Source: JBAXTE01 sp037130365
GTDB lineage: Bacteria; Bacteroidota; Bacteroidia; Bacteroidales; WCHB1-69
Direction of reading: 5' to 3'
Length of the DNA: 64,000 bases
NCBI GenBank assembly: GCA_037130365.1
Contig: JBAXTE010000014.1
Span: 1 to 64,000, forward strand
Made by a program: the position numbers and the translations under genes. Shown piece after piece: positions 53,733 to 61,626 of this stretch. Positions within the stretch are counted from its first letter, which is position 1, and each line of letters opens with the position of its first letter. The notes beneath the pieces were generated by a model. That model did not search any database and was not told the DNA's origin. It saw only the letters and a list, made by a program, of their open reading frames with translations.

Positions 53733-54317
53733 ATGAATAAAACATGGATAATTTTAGGATCAGTGGGCGCTTTTATCCTGATTCTTGTATTATGGGCTGT
53801 GAGTGGTTATAACAGCTTAGTAAAAACTGATGAAGAACTCAATAAGAGTTGGGGGAATGTTGAAAGTTCATACCAACGGAGATCTGATCTAATTCCAAAC
53901 TTAGTAAGTACTGTTAAAGGTTATGCTGATTTCGAAAAATCAACATTACTTGAAGTCACGAATGCAAGAGCTTCTGCTACTCAAGTTAAGGTTGACCCAT
54001 CAAATCCAGAATCTTTTAAGAAGTTTGAAGCTGCTCAACAACAAGTTAGCAGTTCATTAAGCCGACTTCTTGTAGTTGTAGAAAAATACCCTGATTTAAA
54101 AGCAAATCAAAGTTTTATCGATTTGCAACGTGAGTTAGCAGGAACAGAAAATAGAATTAATGTTGAACGTAGAAAATATAATGAAGCAGTTCAGGCATAC
54201 AACGTTAACATTCGAAAATTTCCACGCAGTATCTTATCCTCAATGTTTGGATTCGATAAAAAACCATATTTTGAGTCAAAACCAGGTACTGAAAATGCAC
54301 CTGCTGTAAAATTCTAA
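53733..54317 (+). CDS. lemA: LemA family membrane protein
   Basis: A 194-residue protein with one N-terminal membrane segment (WIILGSVGAFILILVLWAVSG) and a long helical domain: YNSLVKTDEELNKSWGNVESSYQRRSDLIPNLV is the LemA signature, and LSRLLVVVEKYPDLKANQSF and LAGTENRINVERRKYNEAV follow. The function is unclear; LemA usually neighbours TPM proteins, as here. I start at ATG 53733; an upstream in-frame start at 53679 lies before the promoter box. It is 10 bases before the first TPM gene. Confidence 0.93.
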   Translation: MNKTWIILGSVGAFILILVLWAVSGYNSLVKTDEELNKSWGNVESSYQRRSDLIPNLVSTVKGYADFEKSTLLEVTNARASATQVKVDPSNPESFKKFEAAQQQVSSSLSRLLVVVEKYPDLKANQSFIDLQRELAGTENRINVERRKYNEAVQAYNVNIRKFPRSILSSMFGFDKKPYFESKPGTENAPAVKF

Positions 54318-54327
54318 ATATATAATA

Positions 54328-54801
54328 ATGAATGCATCTAACTTCTTTACGAAGGAACAGAAAGAGGATATCAAGCTCGCTATTAAAGATGCCGAGCTTG
54401 ATACTTCTGGAGAAATTCGAGTTCATTTAGAGCTTAATTGTGAGCAGGATTCAATGACTCAAGCTGCACAAATTTTTAAACGGCTAAAAATGGAGAAAAC
54501 AATTCATAGAAATGCAGTTCTGATTTATTTGGCAATTGATTCACGCAAATTTGCAATAATTGGTGATGAAGGGATTAATGCAATTGTTCCTAATGATTTT
54601 TGGAATGACGTAAAAACAAATATGCTCATTCATTTTAGACAAGCTGATTTTGTAAATGGAATTCTTTCTTCTGTAAATATGGTTGGTGAAAAATTAAAAC
54701 AACATTTTCCACATCAACGGGATGATGTAAATGAATTAGCAGATGATATTTCTTTTGATGATAACAAGGAATTATCGGAAAAAGTAGATGCTGAAAATTA
54801 A
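54328..54801 (+). CDS. TPM-domain protein, soluble
   Basis: A 157-residue protein made of one TPM domain: FTKEQKEDIKLAIKDAELDTSGEIRVHLE at the start, AVLIYLAIDSRKFAIIGDEGI and a closing VGEKLKQHFP. There is no signal or membrane segment, so it should be cytoplasmic, in contrast with the exported paralogue downstream. TPM proteins have been linked to phosphatase activity and photosystem repair; here the role is unknown. It sits between lemA and the longer TPM gene. Confidence 0.9.
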   Translation: MNASNFFTKEQKEDIKLAIKDAELDTSGEIRVHLELNCEQDSMTQAAQIFKRLKMEKTIHRNAVLIYLAIDSRKFAIIGDEGINAIVPNDFWNDVKTNMLIHFRQADFVNGILSSVNMVGEKLKQHFPHQRDDVNELADDISFDDNKELSEKVDAEN

Positions 54802-54819
54802 ATCGTAATACCTCTTTTA

Positions 54820-55620
54820 ATGAAATCAATGATTAAAAATAGTACGCTTACCTTGCTTTTGTTTTTCCTTTTTTTTGGAGTAAATGCACAAATTCCACCA
54901 CGTCCAAATCCTCCCAAATTAGTGAATGACTTTGCAAATCTCTTGTCACAAGAGGGTAGAAACTATTTAGAACGCAAACTGGTAAATTTTGATGACAGCA
55001 CTTCCGTGCAAATTTGCATTGTTACTACTTTTTCATTAGGTGAATATGGAATTGACCAATTTGCTGATGAGTTAGGAGCAAAATGGGGAGTTGGAGCCAA
55101 AGGTAAAGATAACGGAATTATAATTGTGGTTAAACCAAAATCTAAAGATGCTAAAGGTCAAGCCAGAATATCAGTAGGTTATGGACTTGAAGGTGTTATT
55201 CCTGATGCAACTGCTGGTCAAATTGTTGATTATGAAATGATTCCACAGTTCAATAATAATAAATATTTTGATGGTTTAGATAATGCAACAAATTCAATAA
55301 TTAAATTTGCCTCAGGTGAATACAAGCCAGGGATGTATAAAAAGAAATTTGAGAAAAAATCTTCATGGCTTTATCTAATCCCTATTATTGTGATCATCAT
55401 TATTATTTTGCTAATGAAAGCATCTTCTCGAAAAAGAGGAACAAATATTAGCAGTCGTGGCTCAAATGACAGTCTTTTCTGGATTCTAACTGCTCTGTTT
55501 ATGGGCGGTGGTGGAAGAGGCGGTGGTGGCTTTGGCGGCGGTGGCGGATCTTCTGGAGGCGATTTTGGTGGCTTCGGCGGTGGCGATTTTGGTGGCGGCG
55601 GAGCTAGCGGTGATTGGTAA
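54820..55620 (+). CDS. TPM-domain protein with Gly-rich tail (YgcG-like)
   Basis: A 266-residue exported protein. The signal peptide (1-23) is followed by a TPM domain (about 30-160: LVNDFANLLSQEGRNYLERKL, KDNGIIIVVK, SVGYGLEGVIPDA). A membrane segment at about 188-203 (LYLIPIIVIIIIILLM) anchors it, and the last 40 residues are almost only Gly, Phe, Ser and Asp (FGGGG/GGGDFGG units) ending SGDW. This layout is that of YgcG proteins, whose tail is thought to be a surface or membrane-associated low-complexity region. It ends the lemA operon at a terminator. Confidence 0.92.
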   Translation: MKSMIKNSTLTLLLFFLFFGVNAQIPPRPNPPKLVNDFANLLSQEGRNYLERKLVNFDDSTSVQICIVTTFSLGEYGIDQFADELGAKWGVGAKGKDNGIIIVVKPKSKDAKGQARISVGYGLEGVIPDATAGQIVDYEMIPQFNNNKYFDGLDNATNSIIKFASGEYKPGMYKKKFEKKSSWLYLIPIIVIIIIILLMKASSRKRGTNISSRGSNDSLFWILTALFMGGGGRGGGGFGGGGGSSGGDFGGFGGGDFGGGGASGDW

Positions 55621-55677
55621 ATCAATTAGATTTAATGCATACTATTCCTTGAAATAGATACCTACTTTTTACTTATT

Positions 55678-55714
55678 AAAAAAATGACATTTTGAATAAA
55701 AATGTCATTTTTTT
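55678..55714 (+). terminator. Terminator of the lemA-TPM operon
   Basis: A 16-pair perfect hairpin, arms 55678-55693 and 55699-55714, loop GAATA, with ATGACATTTT and AAAATGTCAT as core and a T run built into the second arm. Confidence 0.85.
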
Positions 55715-55745
55715 GTTTTAGGCATGAACTAAAAGGAAAAAAGTG

Positions 55746-55799
55746 TGTTTAAACAAACGATTACAAAATGAAGCAAGCAAATGAATAAACTGTTTAAAC
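55746..55799 (+). promoter_or_regulatory. Paired GTTTAAAC palindromes at the cyd operon start
   Basis: TGTTTAAAC occurs at 55746-55754 and again at 55791-55799, the second inside the first codons of the DUF4492 gene. The core GTTTAAAC is an 8-base palindrome. It may be an operator for the cytochrome bd genes. No consensus -7 box was found here. Confidence 0.3.
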
Positions 55800-56005
55800 C
55801 ATTTATTACTTTTTTTTATTTTTATGTCGATGGGTTCAAAAGTATGAAGTTAGGAAAAGTATTATGGGCTATAATCTTGATTAAATTATTTGTCATGTTT
55901 GTAGTGCTTAAAATGTTGTTTTTTCCAAATTATTTGAATACACGTTATGACAATGACCAGGAAAAAGGGAATCATGTATTGGAGGAATTAACGAATCGTC
56001 GTTAA
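55781..56005 (+). CDS. DUF4492 small membrane protein
   Basis: A 74-residue protein with one long membrane segment (about 25-47: VLWAIILIKLFVMFVVLKMLFF), an aromatic N-terminus (FITFFYFYVDGFKSM) and a polar C-terminus. This is the DUF4492 family, encoded upstream of cydA in many Bacteroidota. It may help assemble or stabilise cytochrome bd, an inference from this linkage only. It is the first gene of the cyd operon. Confidence 0.88.
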   Translation: MNKLFKPFITFFYFYVDGFKSMKLGKVLWAIILIKLFVMFVVLKMLFFPNYLNTRYDNDQEKGNHVLEELTNRR

Positions 56006-56046
56006 TATCAAATTATAAATCTAATGTATAACTAAAACAAATTATT

Positions 56047-57597
56047 ATGCTGTTAAACATCGACCCTAGCTTAGTGGATTGGTCAAGAGGACAGTTTGCA
56101 CTTACAGCCATGTATCATTGGTTGTTTGTTCCGCTTACTCTTGGACTTTCATTTTTAATTGCTTTTACCGAAACGCTTTATGTGAAAACTGGAGACATAG
56201 AGTGGAAGCGGATTACGAAATTTTGGATGACACTTTTTGGAATTAATTTTGCCATTGGTGTTGCGACTGGAATTATTTTAGAATTTGAATTCGGAACTAA
56301 TTGGTCCAATTATTCATGGTTTGTGGGTGATATCTTTGGTGCTCCGCTTGCCGTTGAAGGTATTCTAGCCTTTTTCCTTGAGTCAACTTTTATTGCCGTT
56401 ATGTTTTTTGGATGGAATAAAGTAAGTAAACGTTTTCACTTAATTTCGACATGGTTAGTTGCTTTTGGTGCCAACCTTTCTGCGTTATGGATTTTAGTTG
56501 CGAATGGTTGGATGAGTTCACCCACAGGAACAGTCTTTAATCCTGATACTGCTCGAAATGAAATGATTAATTTTTGGGATGTTTTCTTATCCCCATTTGC
56601 TGTTCAAAAATTTTTACACACTATTTCATCGGGATTTATCACAGGGAGTATGTTTGTGATAGGCGTTAGTGCTTGGTTATTGTTGAAAAATCGCCATATC
56701 ATTTTTGCTAAACGAAGTATTGTTGTAGCTGCAGTCTTTGGAATAATTTCAACACTATTTACAATTTTCACAGGGGATAGCTCTGGAAATCAGGTAGCTC
56801 AAAAACAACCAATGAAATTAGCTGCAATGGAAAGTTTATATAAAGGAACTGAAAATGCTGGTTTAGTAACAATTGGTATGTTGTCATGCGATAAAAAAGT
56901 AAATGATGGGAAGGATCCTTTTGTTTTTAGACAAGAAATTCCTGGAGCATTATCATTTCTGAGTTTCCGAAATTTTAATTCATTTGTCCCTGGCATTGAA
57001 GACTTAATAAACGGAAATCCTAAATACGGGATTATTCCGATGCAAGAGAAAATAGACAAAGGTGTATTAGCAATAAATGCTTTAGGAGTATATAAAAATG
57101 CTAAAAAAACGGGTGATTCTTTAACCGCTAATGCTGCTTCAGTCACACTAAAAGAGAATTGGAAATACTTTGGTTATGGTTATTTAACTTCCCCAGAACA
57201 ATTAATTCCAAATGTGCCAATGACCTTTTATAGCTTTAGAATTATGGTTGGTTTAGGCTTTTTATTCTTATTTATTTTTGTGATTTCATTATGGTTGGTA
57301 ATTAAAAAACCAATCGAAAAATATAAATGGTTTCTACGGTTATCTGTATTAGCAGTCCCACTAACTTATTTAGCCGGACAAGCCGGATGGATTGTTGCAG
57401 AAATGGGTCGTCAACCTTGGGTAGTTCAAGATTTATTGCCAGTATCAGCTGCGGTTTCTCGAATTGAAGTAGGAGCAGTTCAAACAACATTTGTTTTGTT
57501 TGCAGTAATTTTTACAGCCCTTCTAATCGCAGAACTTAGAATAATGTTTAAACAAATTAAAATTGGTCCAAAAACTAACGATGGAGGAAATGACTAA
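56047..57597 (+). CDS. cydA: Cytochrome bd ubiquinol/menaquinol oxidase subunit I
   Basis: A 516-residue membrane protein with about nine membrane segments. His24 in MYHWLFVPLTLG matches the heme b595/d ligand; a later FLHTISSGF supplies the heme b558 His and IMVGLGFLF the Met ligand. WLVAFGANLSALWILVANGWM and GWIVAEMGRQPWVV are CydA signatures. The quinol loop between segments 6 and 7 (about 245-375) is present. With CydB it reduces oxygen to water at low oxygen. The stop and the cydB start overlap by one base. Confidence 0.97.
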   Translation: MLLNIDPSLVDWSRGQFALTAMYHWLFVPLTLGLSFLIAFTETLYVKTGDIEWKRITKFWMTLFGINFAIGVATGIILEFEFGTNWSNYSWFVGDIFGAPLAVEGILAFFLESTFIAVMFFGWNKVSKRFHLISTWLVAFGANLSALWILVANGWMSSPTGTVFNPDTARNEMINFWDVFLSPFAVQKFLHTISSGFITGSMFVIGVSAWLLLKNRHIIFAKRSIVVAAVFGIISTLFTIFTGDSSGNQVAQKQPMKLAAMESLYKGTENAGLVTIGMLSCDKKVNDGKDPFVFRQEIPGALSFLSFRNFNSFVPGIEDLINGNPKYGIIPMQEKIDKGVLAINALGVYKNAKKTGDSLTANAASVTLKENWKYFGYGYLTSPEQLIPNVPMTFYSFRIMVGLGFLFLFIFVISLWLVIKKPIEKYKWFLRLSVLAVPLTYLAGQAGWIVAEMGRQPWVVQDLLPVSAAVSRIEVGAVQTTFVLFAVIFTALLIAELRIMFKQIKIGPKTNDGGND

Positions 57598-58754
57598 TGT
57601 TTGAGACTTTTTCATATATCACATTGCAACAATATTGGTGGATAATAGTAACCTTATTGGGTGCGCTAATGGTTTTTCTTTTCTTTGTTCAAGGGGGACA
57701 AACATTTATAACTATTATTGGTAAAAATCAAATAGAAAAATCAATAATTGCAAACTCTGTAGGTCGTAAATGGGAATTTACTTTTACAACCTTAGTGACC
57801 TTTGGTGGTGCTTTTTTTGCCTCATTTCCTCTTTTTTACTCTACAAGTTTTGGTGGTGCCTATTGGGTATGGATGGCTATTTTGTTTAGCTTTATCATTC
57901 AAGCAGTTTCATACGAATATCGCTCAAAACCAAATAATTTCTTAGGACAAAAAACATTCGATATTTTCTTATTAATTAATGGACTTTTAGGACCATTATT
58001 GCTAGGAACTGCTGTTGGTACATTTTTTACTGGCTCCGCATTTTCTGTAAATAAAGCAAATATTGCTCAAATTTCTGGGAATCTAACAATTTCATCTTGG
58101 GAGCATCCTGCTCACGGATTAGAAGCTGTTTTGAATCTTCAAAATGTACTTCTAGGATTAGCAATTATGTTTTTAGCTCGAGTACTTGGATTACTATATT
58201 TTATGAATAATATTGATCATAAAGCAATTCTAGAACGTTCTAAAAAACAACTCATTTATAACGCAATTCCATTCTTGATTTTCTTCCTATCGTTTTTGTT
58301 TTGGACATTATTTAGCGATGGTTTTGCCGTTAATCCTGACACAAAGATGATTGTTATGGAGCCATTCAAATATTTGAATAACTTTTTAGCGATGCCAATT
58401 CTTTTAATCTTATTTTTATTAGGAGTGGTTGCAGTTCTTTGGGGAATTGGAATTTCAATTTTTAAAACAACATCAAAAGGAATATGGTTTGCTGGTCTTG
58501 GGACTGTGCTTACTGTTTGGTCGTTATTGATGAGTGTCGGTTTTAATAATACCGCTTATTATCCTTCTACGTTTGATTTACAAAGTTCATTAACGATTTT
58601 TAATAGCTCATCTAGTCAGTACACGCTTACGGTAATGAGCTATGTGTCTCTTTTTGTTCCTTTCGTGCTTGGGTATATCTGGTATGCTTGGAAATCAATA
58701 AATAACAAAAAAGTCGATAGCGACGAAATGAAAACAGAATCTCATCTTTATTAA
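57597..58754 (+). CDS. cydB: Cytochrome bd oxidase subunit II
   Basis: A 385-residue membrane protein with about nine membrane segments and the CydB pattern: LQQYWWIIVTLLGALMVFLF at the start, GRKWEFTFTTLVTFGGAFFASFP, AVSYEYRSKPNN, then MSYVSLFVPFVLGYIWYAW near the end. It binds no heme but forms the heterodimer with CydA. Its ATG shares one base with the cydA stop. After its stop, 14 bases precede a 39-codon membrane ORF with a good ribosome-binding site. Confidence 0.97.
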   Translation: MFETFSYITLQQYWWIIVTLLGALMVFLFFVQGGQTFITIIGKNQIEKSIIANSVGRKWEFTFTTLVTFGGAFFASFPLFYSTSFGGAYWVWMAILFSFIIQAVSYEYRSKPNNFLGQKTFDIFLLINGLLGPLLLGTAVGTFFTGSAFSVNKANIAQISGNLTISSWEHPAHGLEAVLNLQNVLLGLAIMFLARVLGLLYFMNNIDHKAILERSKKQLIYNAIPFLIFFLSFLFWTLFSDGFAVNPDTKMIVMEPFKYLNNFLAMPILLILFLLGVVAVLWGIGISIFKTTSKGIWFAGLGTVLTVWSLLMSVGFNNTAYYPSTFDLQSSLTIFNSSSSQYTLTVMSYVSLFVPFVLGYIWYAWKSINNKKVDSDEMKTESHLY

Positions 58755-58768
58755 CGAAAGGAGTTTAT

Positions 58769-58888
58769 ATGAATGTTTATTTAGTACAAATATTATGGTT
58801 ACTCTGTTGGCCAGCACTCGCAATAGTGAGTTATCAGATTTCAAAAATAATGGTGAAAAGATTCGAAAAATCACCATATAGCAAATAA
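58769..58888 (+). CDS. Candidate CydX-like third subunit of cytochrome bd
   Basis: A 39-residue ORF beginning MNVYLVQILWLL. One membrane segment, Tyr4 to Tyr22, includes Trp10, Trp14 and Pro15; the rest is a basic tail (KIMVKRFEKSPYSK). Size, one membrane helix, and position at the end of cydAB match CydX/CbdX subunits, which stabilise the hemes. The sequence AAAGGAG 5-11 bases before the ATG is a Shine-Dalgarno match, rare in this window. It is followed by the operon terminator 8 bases after the stop. Homology to known CydX is not obvious; I infer the role from context. Confidence 0.72.
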   Translation: MNVYLVQILWLLCWPALAIVSYQISKIMVKRFEKSPYSK

Positions 58889-58895
58889 AACTTGT

Positions 58896-58930
58896 TTAAA
58901 AAGGAGTCGTTTTTTTCGACTCCTTTTTAA
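58896..58930 (+). terminator. Terminator of the cyd operon
   Basis: Perfect 14-pair stem: TTAAAAAGGAGTCG (58896-58909) with CGACTCCTTTTTAA (58917-58930), loop of seven T. It also lies downstream of rarA on the minus strand and could end that transcript. Confidence 0.88.
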
Positions 58931-58984
58931 TTTAATGGCTTTTTATCCGAAGATTTGTTGATTTCTGTTTGGTCTTTAATAATT

Positions 58985-60253
58985 CTAATAGTCGTATTTA
59001 TTTCCCCAAAGTTTTTTTAAATAATTTCGGAGTTCAATTTCTCTGCTGTTATTGCCAGGTTTAAAAAATGTCTTTCCTACAATTTTATCTGGAAGAAATT
59101 CCAACTGGGTGAAATTATTTTCAAAATCGTGAGCATATTTATACTCTTTTCCATAGCCAATATTTTTCATAAACTTTGTAGGGGCATTTCTTAAGTGAAG
59201 TGGAACTGGTAAATCTCCAGTTTTATCAAGAAAGCCTAATGCTTCATCTATAGCCAGATATGTTGAATTACTTTTAGGGGAAGTAGCTAAATATACCGCA
59301 GTTTGAGATAATATAATCCGACCTTCTGGCATTCCAATAACATTAATAGCTTGAAAACAATTGTTTGCCAACAAAAGTGCATTTGGATTCGCATTTCCAA
59401 TATCCTCACTTGCTAAAATAACCATTCTACGGGCAATAAATTTGGGGTCTTCACCAGCCTTTATCATCCGCGCCAGCCAATATACGGCTGCATTTGGATC
59501 GCTACCCCGCATAGATTTGATAAATGCAGAGATAATGTCGTAGTGCATTTCTCCAGATTTGTCGTAAATAGCTAAATTCTGTTGTATAGTATCGAGTACT
59601 AATTTATTTGTAATTTTTACTGATTTCTTGTTCTTGCAATTGCTTTCAATCGTGATTTGAAATGCATTTAATAATTTTCTAGCATCACCTCCAGAAATTC
59701 TATAAAGTGCTTCAACTTCAGCGAGTTCTATTTTGATATTTAGTTCAAGTTCAACAATAGAAATGGCTTGAGCTAATATTTTTTGTAAATGATTTTCTGT
59801 GAGTGATTTTAAAATATAAACTTGACACCGAGAAAGGAGTGGAGCAATAACTTCAAATGAGGGGTTTTCGGTAGTTGCACCAATTAATGTGATAACTCCC
59901 CGTTCTACAGCACCTAATAAAGAATCTTGCTGTGCTTTGTTAAAGCGATGAATTTCATCAATAAATAAGATGGGAGAAATTACTTCATTACTAGCTTTCT
60001 CAATGATTTCTCTTACTTCTTTTACACCGGAACTAATTGCACTCAGGGTATAAAATGAACAATTTAATTGGTTCGCAATTATATTTGCTAAAGTCGTTTT
60101 ACCAACACCGGGAGGTCCCCAGAGAATCATTGATGGGATGTTTCCGCGTTCAATAGATTTTTGTAAAACAGCTCCTTTGCCAATTAAATGTTCTTGCCCA
60201 ACATAATCTGATAATGATTTTGGGCGCATAAGTTCTGCTAATGGTTTGTTCAC
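58985..60253 (-). CDS. rarA: RarA (MgsA) replication-associated recombination ATPase
   Basis: A 422-residue AAA+ ATPase related to clamp loaders; it acts at stalled forks. Walker A ILWGPPGVGKTTLAN, Walker B ILFIDEIHRFNK, sensor LIGATTENPSFEV and the C-terminal MgsA domain (SAFIKSMRGSDPNAAVYWLA, then GMPEGRIILSQ) are all present. I start with GTG at 60253, which gives VNKPLAELMRPKSLSDYVGQ, the usual N-terminus. The in-frame TTG at 60310 would add 19 poor residues and lies beyond a near-consensus -7 box at 60268-60275. Confidence 0.92.
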   Translation of the reverse strand: MNKPLAELMRPKSLSDYVGQEHLIGKGAVLQKSIERGNIPSMILWGPPGVGKTTLANIIANQLNCSFYTLSAISSGVKEVREIIEKASNEVISPILFIDEIHRFNKAQQDSLLGAVERGVITLIGATTENPSFEVIAPLLSRCQVYILKSLTENHLQKILAQAISIVELELNIKIELAEVEALYRISGGDARKLLNAFQITIESNCKNKKSVKITNKLVLDTIQQNLAIYDKSGEMHYDIISAFIKSMRGSDPNAAVYWLARMIKAGEDPKFIARRMVILASEDIGNANPNALLLANNCFQAINVIGMPEGRIILSQTAVYLATSPKSNSTYLAIDEALGFLDKTGDLPVPLHLRNAPTKFMKNIGYGKEYKYAHDFENNFTQLEFLPDKIVGKTFFKPGNNSREIELRNYLKKLWGNKYDY

Positions 60254-60267
60254 AGTAATTTTTTTTA

Positions 60268-60275
60268 CGAAAATA
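60268..60275 (-). promoter_or_regulatory. rarA promoter (-7 box TATTTTCG)
   Basis: One mismatch from TAnnTTTG on the minus strand, the same variant as at lemA. The predicted transcript start near 60261 is 8 bases from the GTG. Confidence 0.4.
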
Positions 60276-60306
60276 CATTTTTTTATCTTGTGAAATACGT
60301 TTATCG

Positions 60307-60327
60307 CCAATACTCATTTCAAAATAG
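60307..60327. repeat. Dispersed intergenic repeat, copy 2
   Basis: Matches 29250-29270 with one mismatch in 21 bases (CCAATACT, then C, then ATTTCAAAATAG). An inverted, shortened copy lies at 32332-32348. All three lie in intergenic DNA. Confidence 0.6.
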
Positions 60328-60412
60328 GACGAATGTGCTATCTTGTGCTTCCAAGAAAACTCACTATTTCCGAGTATTTGTTAGAAAATGCCAGATGTTA
60401 GGCGTTTTTACA

Positions 60413-60475
60413 GCATTGAAAACCAAGGTTCCGATAGCTATCGGAATTACATTAGTAAATGACTGTTTTCAACGC
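60413..60475. repeat. Nested palindromic element
   Basis: An 18-base perfect palindrome (TTCCGATAG and CTATCGGAA, 60429-60446) lies inside longer arms GCATTGAAAAC (60413-60423) and GTTTTCAACGC (60465-60475), which pair 10 of 11, with G-T at the mismatch. It looks like a mobile palindromic unit; no ORF of merit is present. Confidence 0.65.
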
Positions 60476-60484
60476 AAAAATAAC

Positions 60485-60519
60485 CCTGCCCGCTGCAATA
60501 AGTTGGTTGCATCGGCAGG
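60485..60519. repeat. GC-rich imperfect hairpin element
   Basis: CCTGCCCGCTGCAA (60485-60498) faces TTGCATCGGCAGG (60507-60519) with one mismatch and one missing base. Its GC content contrasts sharply with the AT-rich surroundings, suggesting an inserted palindromic unit. Bases 60328-60412 and 60520-60550 hold nothing else recognisable. Confidence 0.55.
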
Positions 60520-60550
60520 CGGGGAAACAGATGGCGTATTCTGGCAAATA

Positions 60551-61612
60551 CTATCTGAAATAAAATTCTCCAGGAATAATTCCTGCTCTAAACGTGGTTA
60601 GGAGAGTTCCATTACTTTTATAGCGATATACAACTCCTTTTTGAACGTAATCAATGGCGTCTGAAACATAAATTTCATTGGTTTCGGGATCAATTCCTAA
60701 TCCGTAATAATTTACCCCAGTTTGGGCAATAAATGAATTAGTTGGGAGCGAAATATCCTCAATTGACATACGATAGACTCCATTATTAATCCAATATAAA
60801 GTGTCGTTAGTAGAATTAATTTTCAGTCGCCAAGGATTTATTGCACTAGAAGCAAAATGAAAACTTTTTTCAATACCATTTGTGATAGGATCAATTTGAT
60901 ATAATCCGCCAGTAGCATTTGAATTGCCACCACAAAGAACCCATAAATTGCCATGCTTATCTTCTACAACCGAATTTCCACCAAAACTGATTGGAATGCT
61001 GTCGGATATTTGATCATTTAATGGATTAATCACAAACAATTTATCGCTGGATTGATTTGTTACAAAAACTTTTCCCATAATCATTTTGAGTTCTTCAGTC
61101 CAACCAATGCAGGAGATATAATTCGAAATGATATTTGTATTTAAGTCAATAATTGCAATTCGATTATCATAAATATCTGTTACGTAAGCTTTTGAGTTGT
61201 TTATTGGTAAAAAATAACGTGGGGAGTTAAACCCATTTATGGTTGCAATCCATTGAAATGTGGTTAAATTTACAACCTCAATTTTGTGAGAATTATTTAC
61301 CACAATATATGCCTTTCCGTTGTAAATACACATCGATTGACAAACATCACCTAAACTACGGTTGTTATTTGCTTTATACAAATCTTCGGTGCATTGATTT
61401 TGTGTAGGATTATAATAACTTACTGATGCATTGCCAAATTGGAAGTTGCCTTCATTACAAATGTATACTGATCTAGAAGTAGTTACAATTGGGTTTTCTG
61501 CTTTCTCATCGGGTTTATCACTTTTACACGAACTAAAAATTTGAGCTATTAGGAATATTGAGATTCCAATTATAATTTTTGATTTGTTCGTATTGTAAAA
61601 TTTTGGATTCAT
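60551..61612 (-). CDS. YncE/DUF5074-like beta-propeller lipoprotein (BtuG-like)
   Basis: A 353-residue lipoprotein, lipobox FSSC, with seven-bladed propeller repeats: VYICNEGNFQFGNASVSYYN, DVCQSMCIYNGKAYIVVNNSHKIEVVN, IDLNTN, KVFVTNQSSDKLFVINPLND, and LGIDPETNEIYVSDAIDYVQ. In Bacteroides the BtuG surface propellers have this build and bind cobalamin with high affinity beside the BtuB receptor. It is the last gene of a minus-strand operon beginning with a TonB-dependent receptor. A cobamide role is inferred from layout and family, not shown. Confidence 0.82.
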   Translation of the reverse strand: MNPKFYNTNKSKIIIGISIFLIAQIFSSCKSDKPDEKAENPIVTTSRSVYICNEGNFQFGNASVSYYNPTQNQCTEDLYKANNNRSLGDVCQSMCIYNGKAYIVVNNSHKIEVVNLTTFQWIATINGFNSPRYFLPINNSKAYVTDIYDNRIAIIDLNTNIISNYISCIGWTEELKMIMGKVFVTNQSSDKLFVINPLNDQISDSIPISFGGNSVVEDKHGNLWVLCGGNSNATGGLYQIDPITNGIEKSFHFASSAINPWRLKINSTNDTLYWINNGVYRMSIEDISLPTNSFIAQTGVNYYGLGIDPETNEIYVSDAIDYVQKGVVYRYKSNGTLLTTFRAGIIPGEFYFR

Positions 61613-61626
61613 CTGTTTGTATGGAT

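Noticed and set aside
55371..55625. Proline-rich minus-strand ORF
   Set aside because: It mirrors the Gly-rich tail of the TPM protein (GGN codons read backwards give Pro).
60290..60601. Plus-strand ORF of 103 codons
   Set aside because: It runs through palindromic repeats and overlaps the start of rarA and the end of the propeller gene; its text looks like translated repeat sequence, and no domain is visible.
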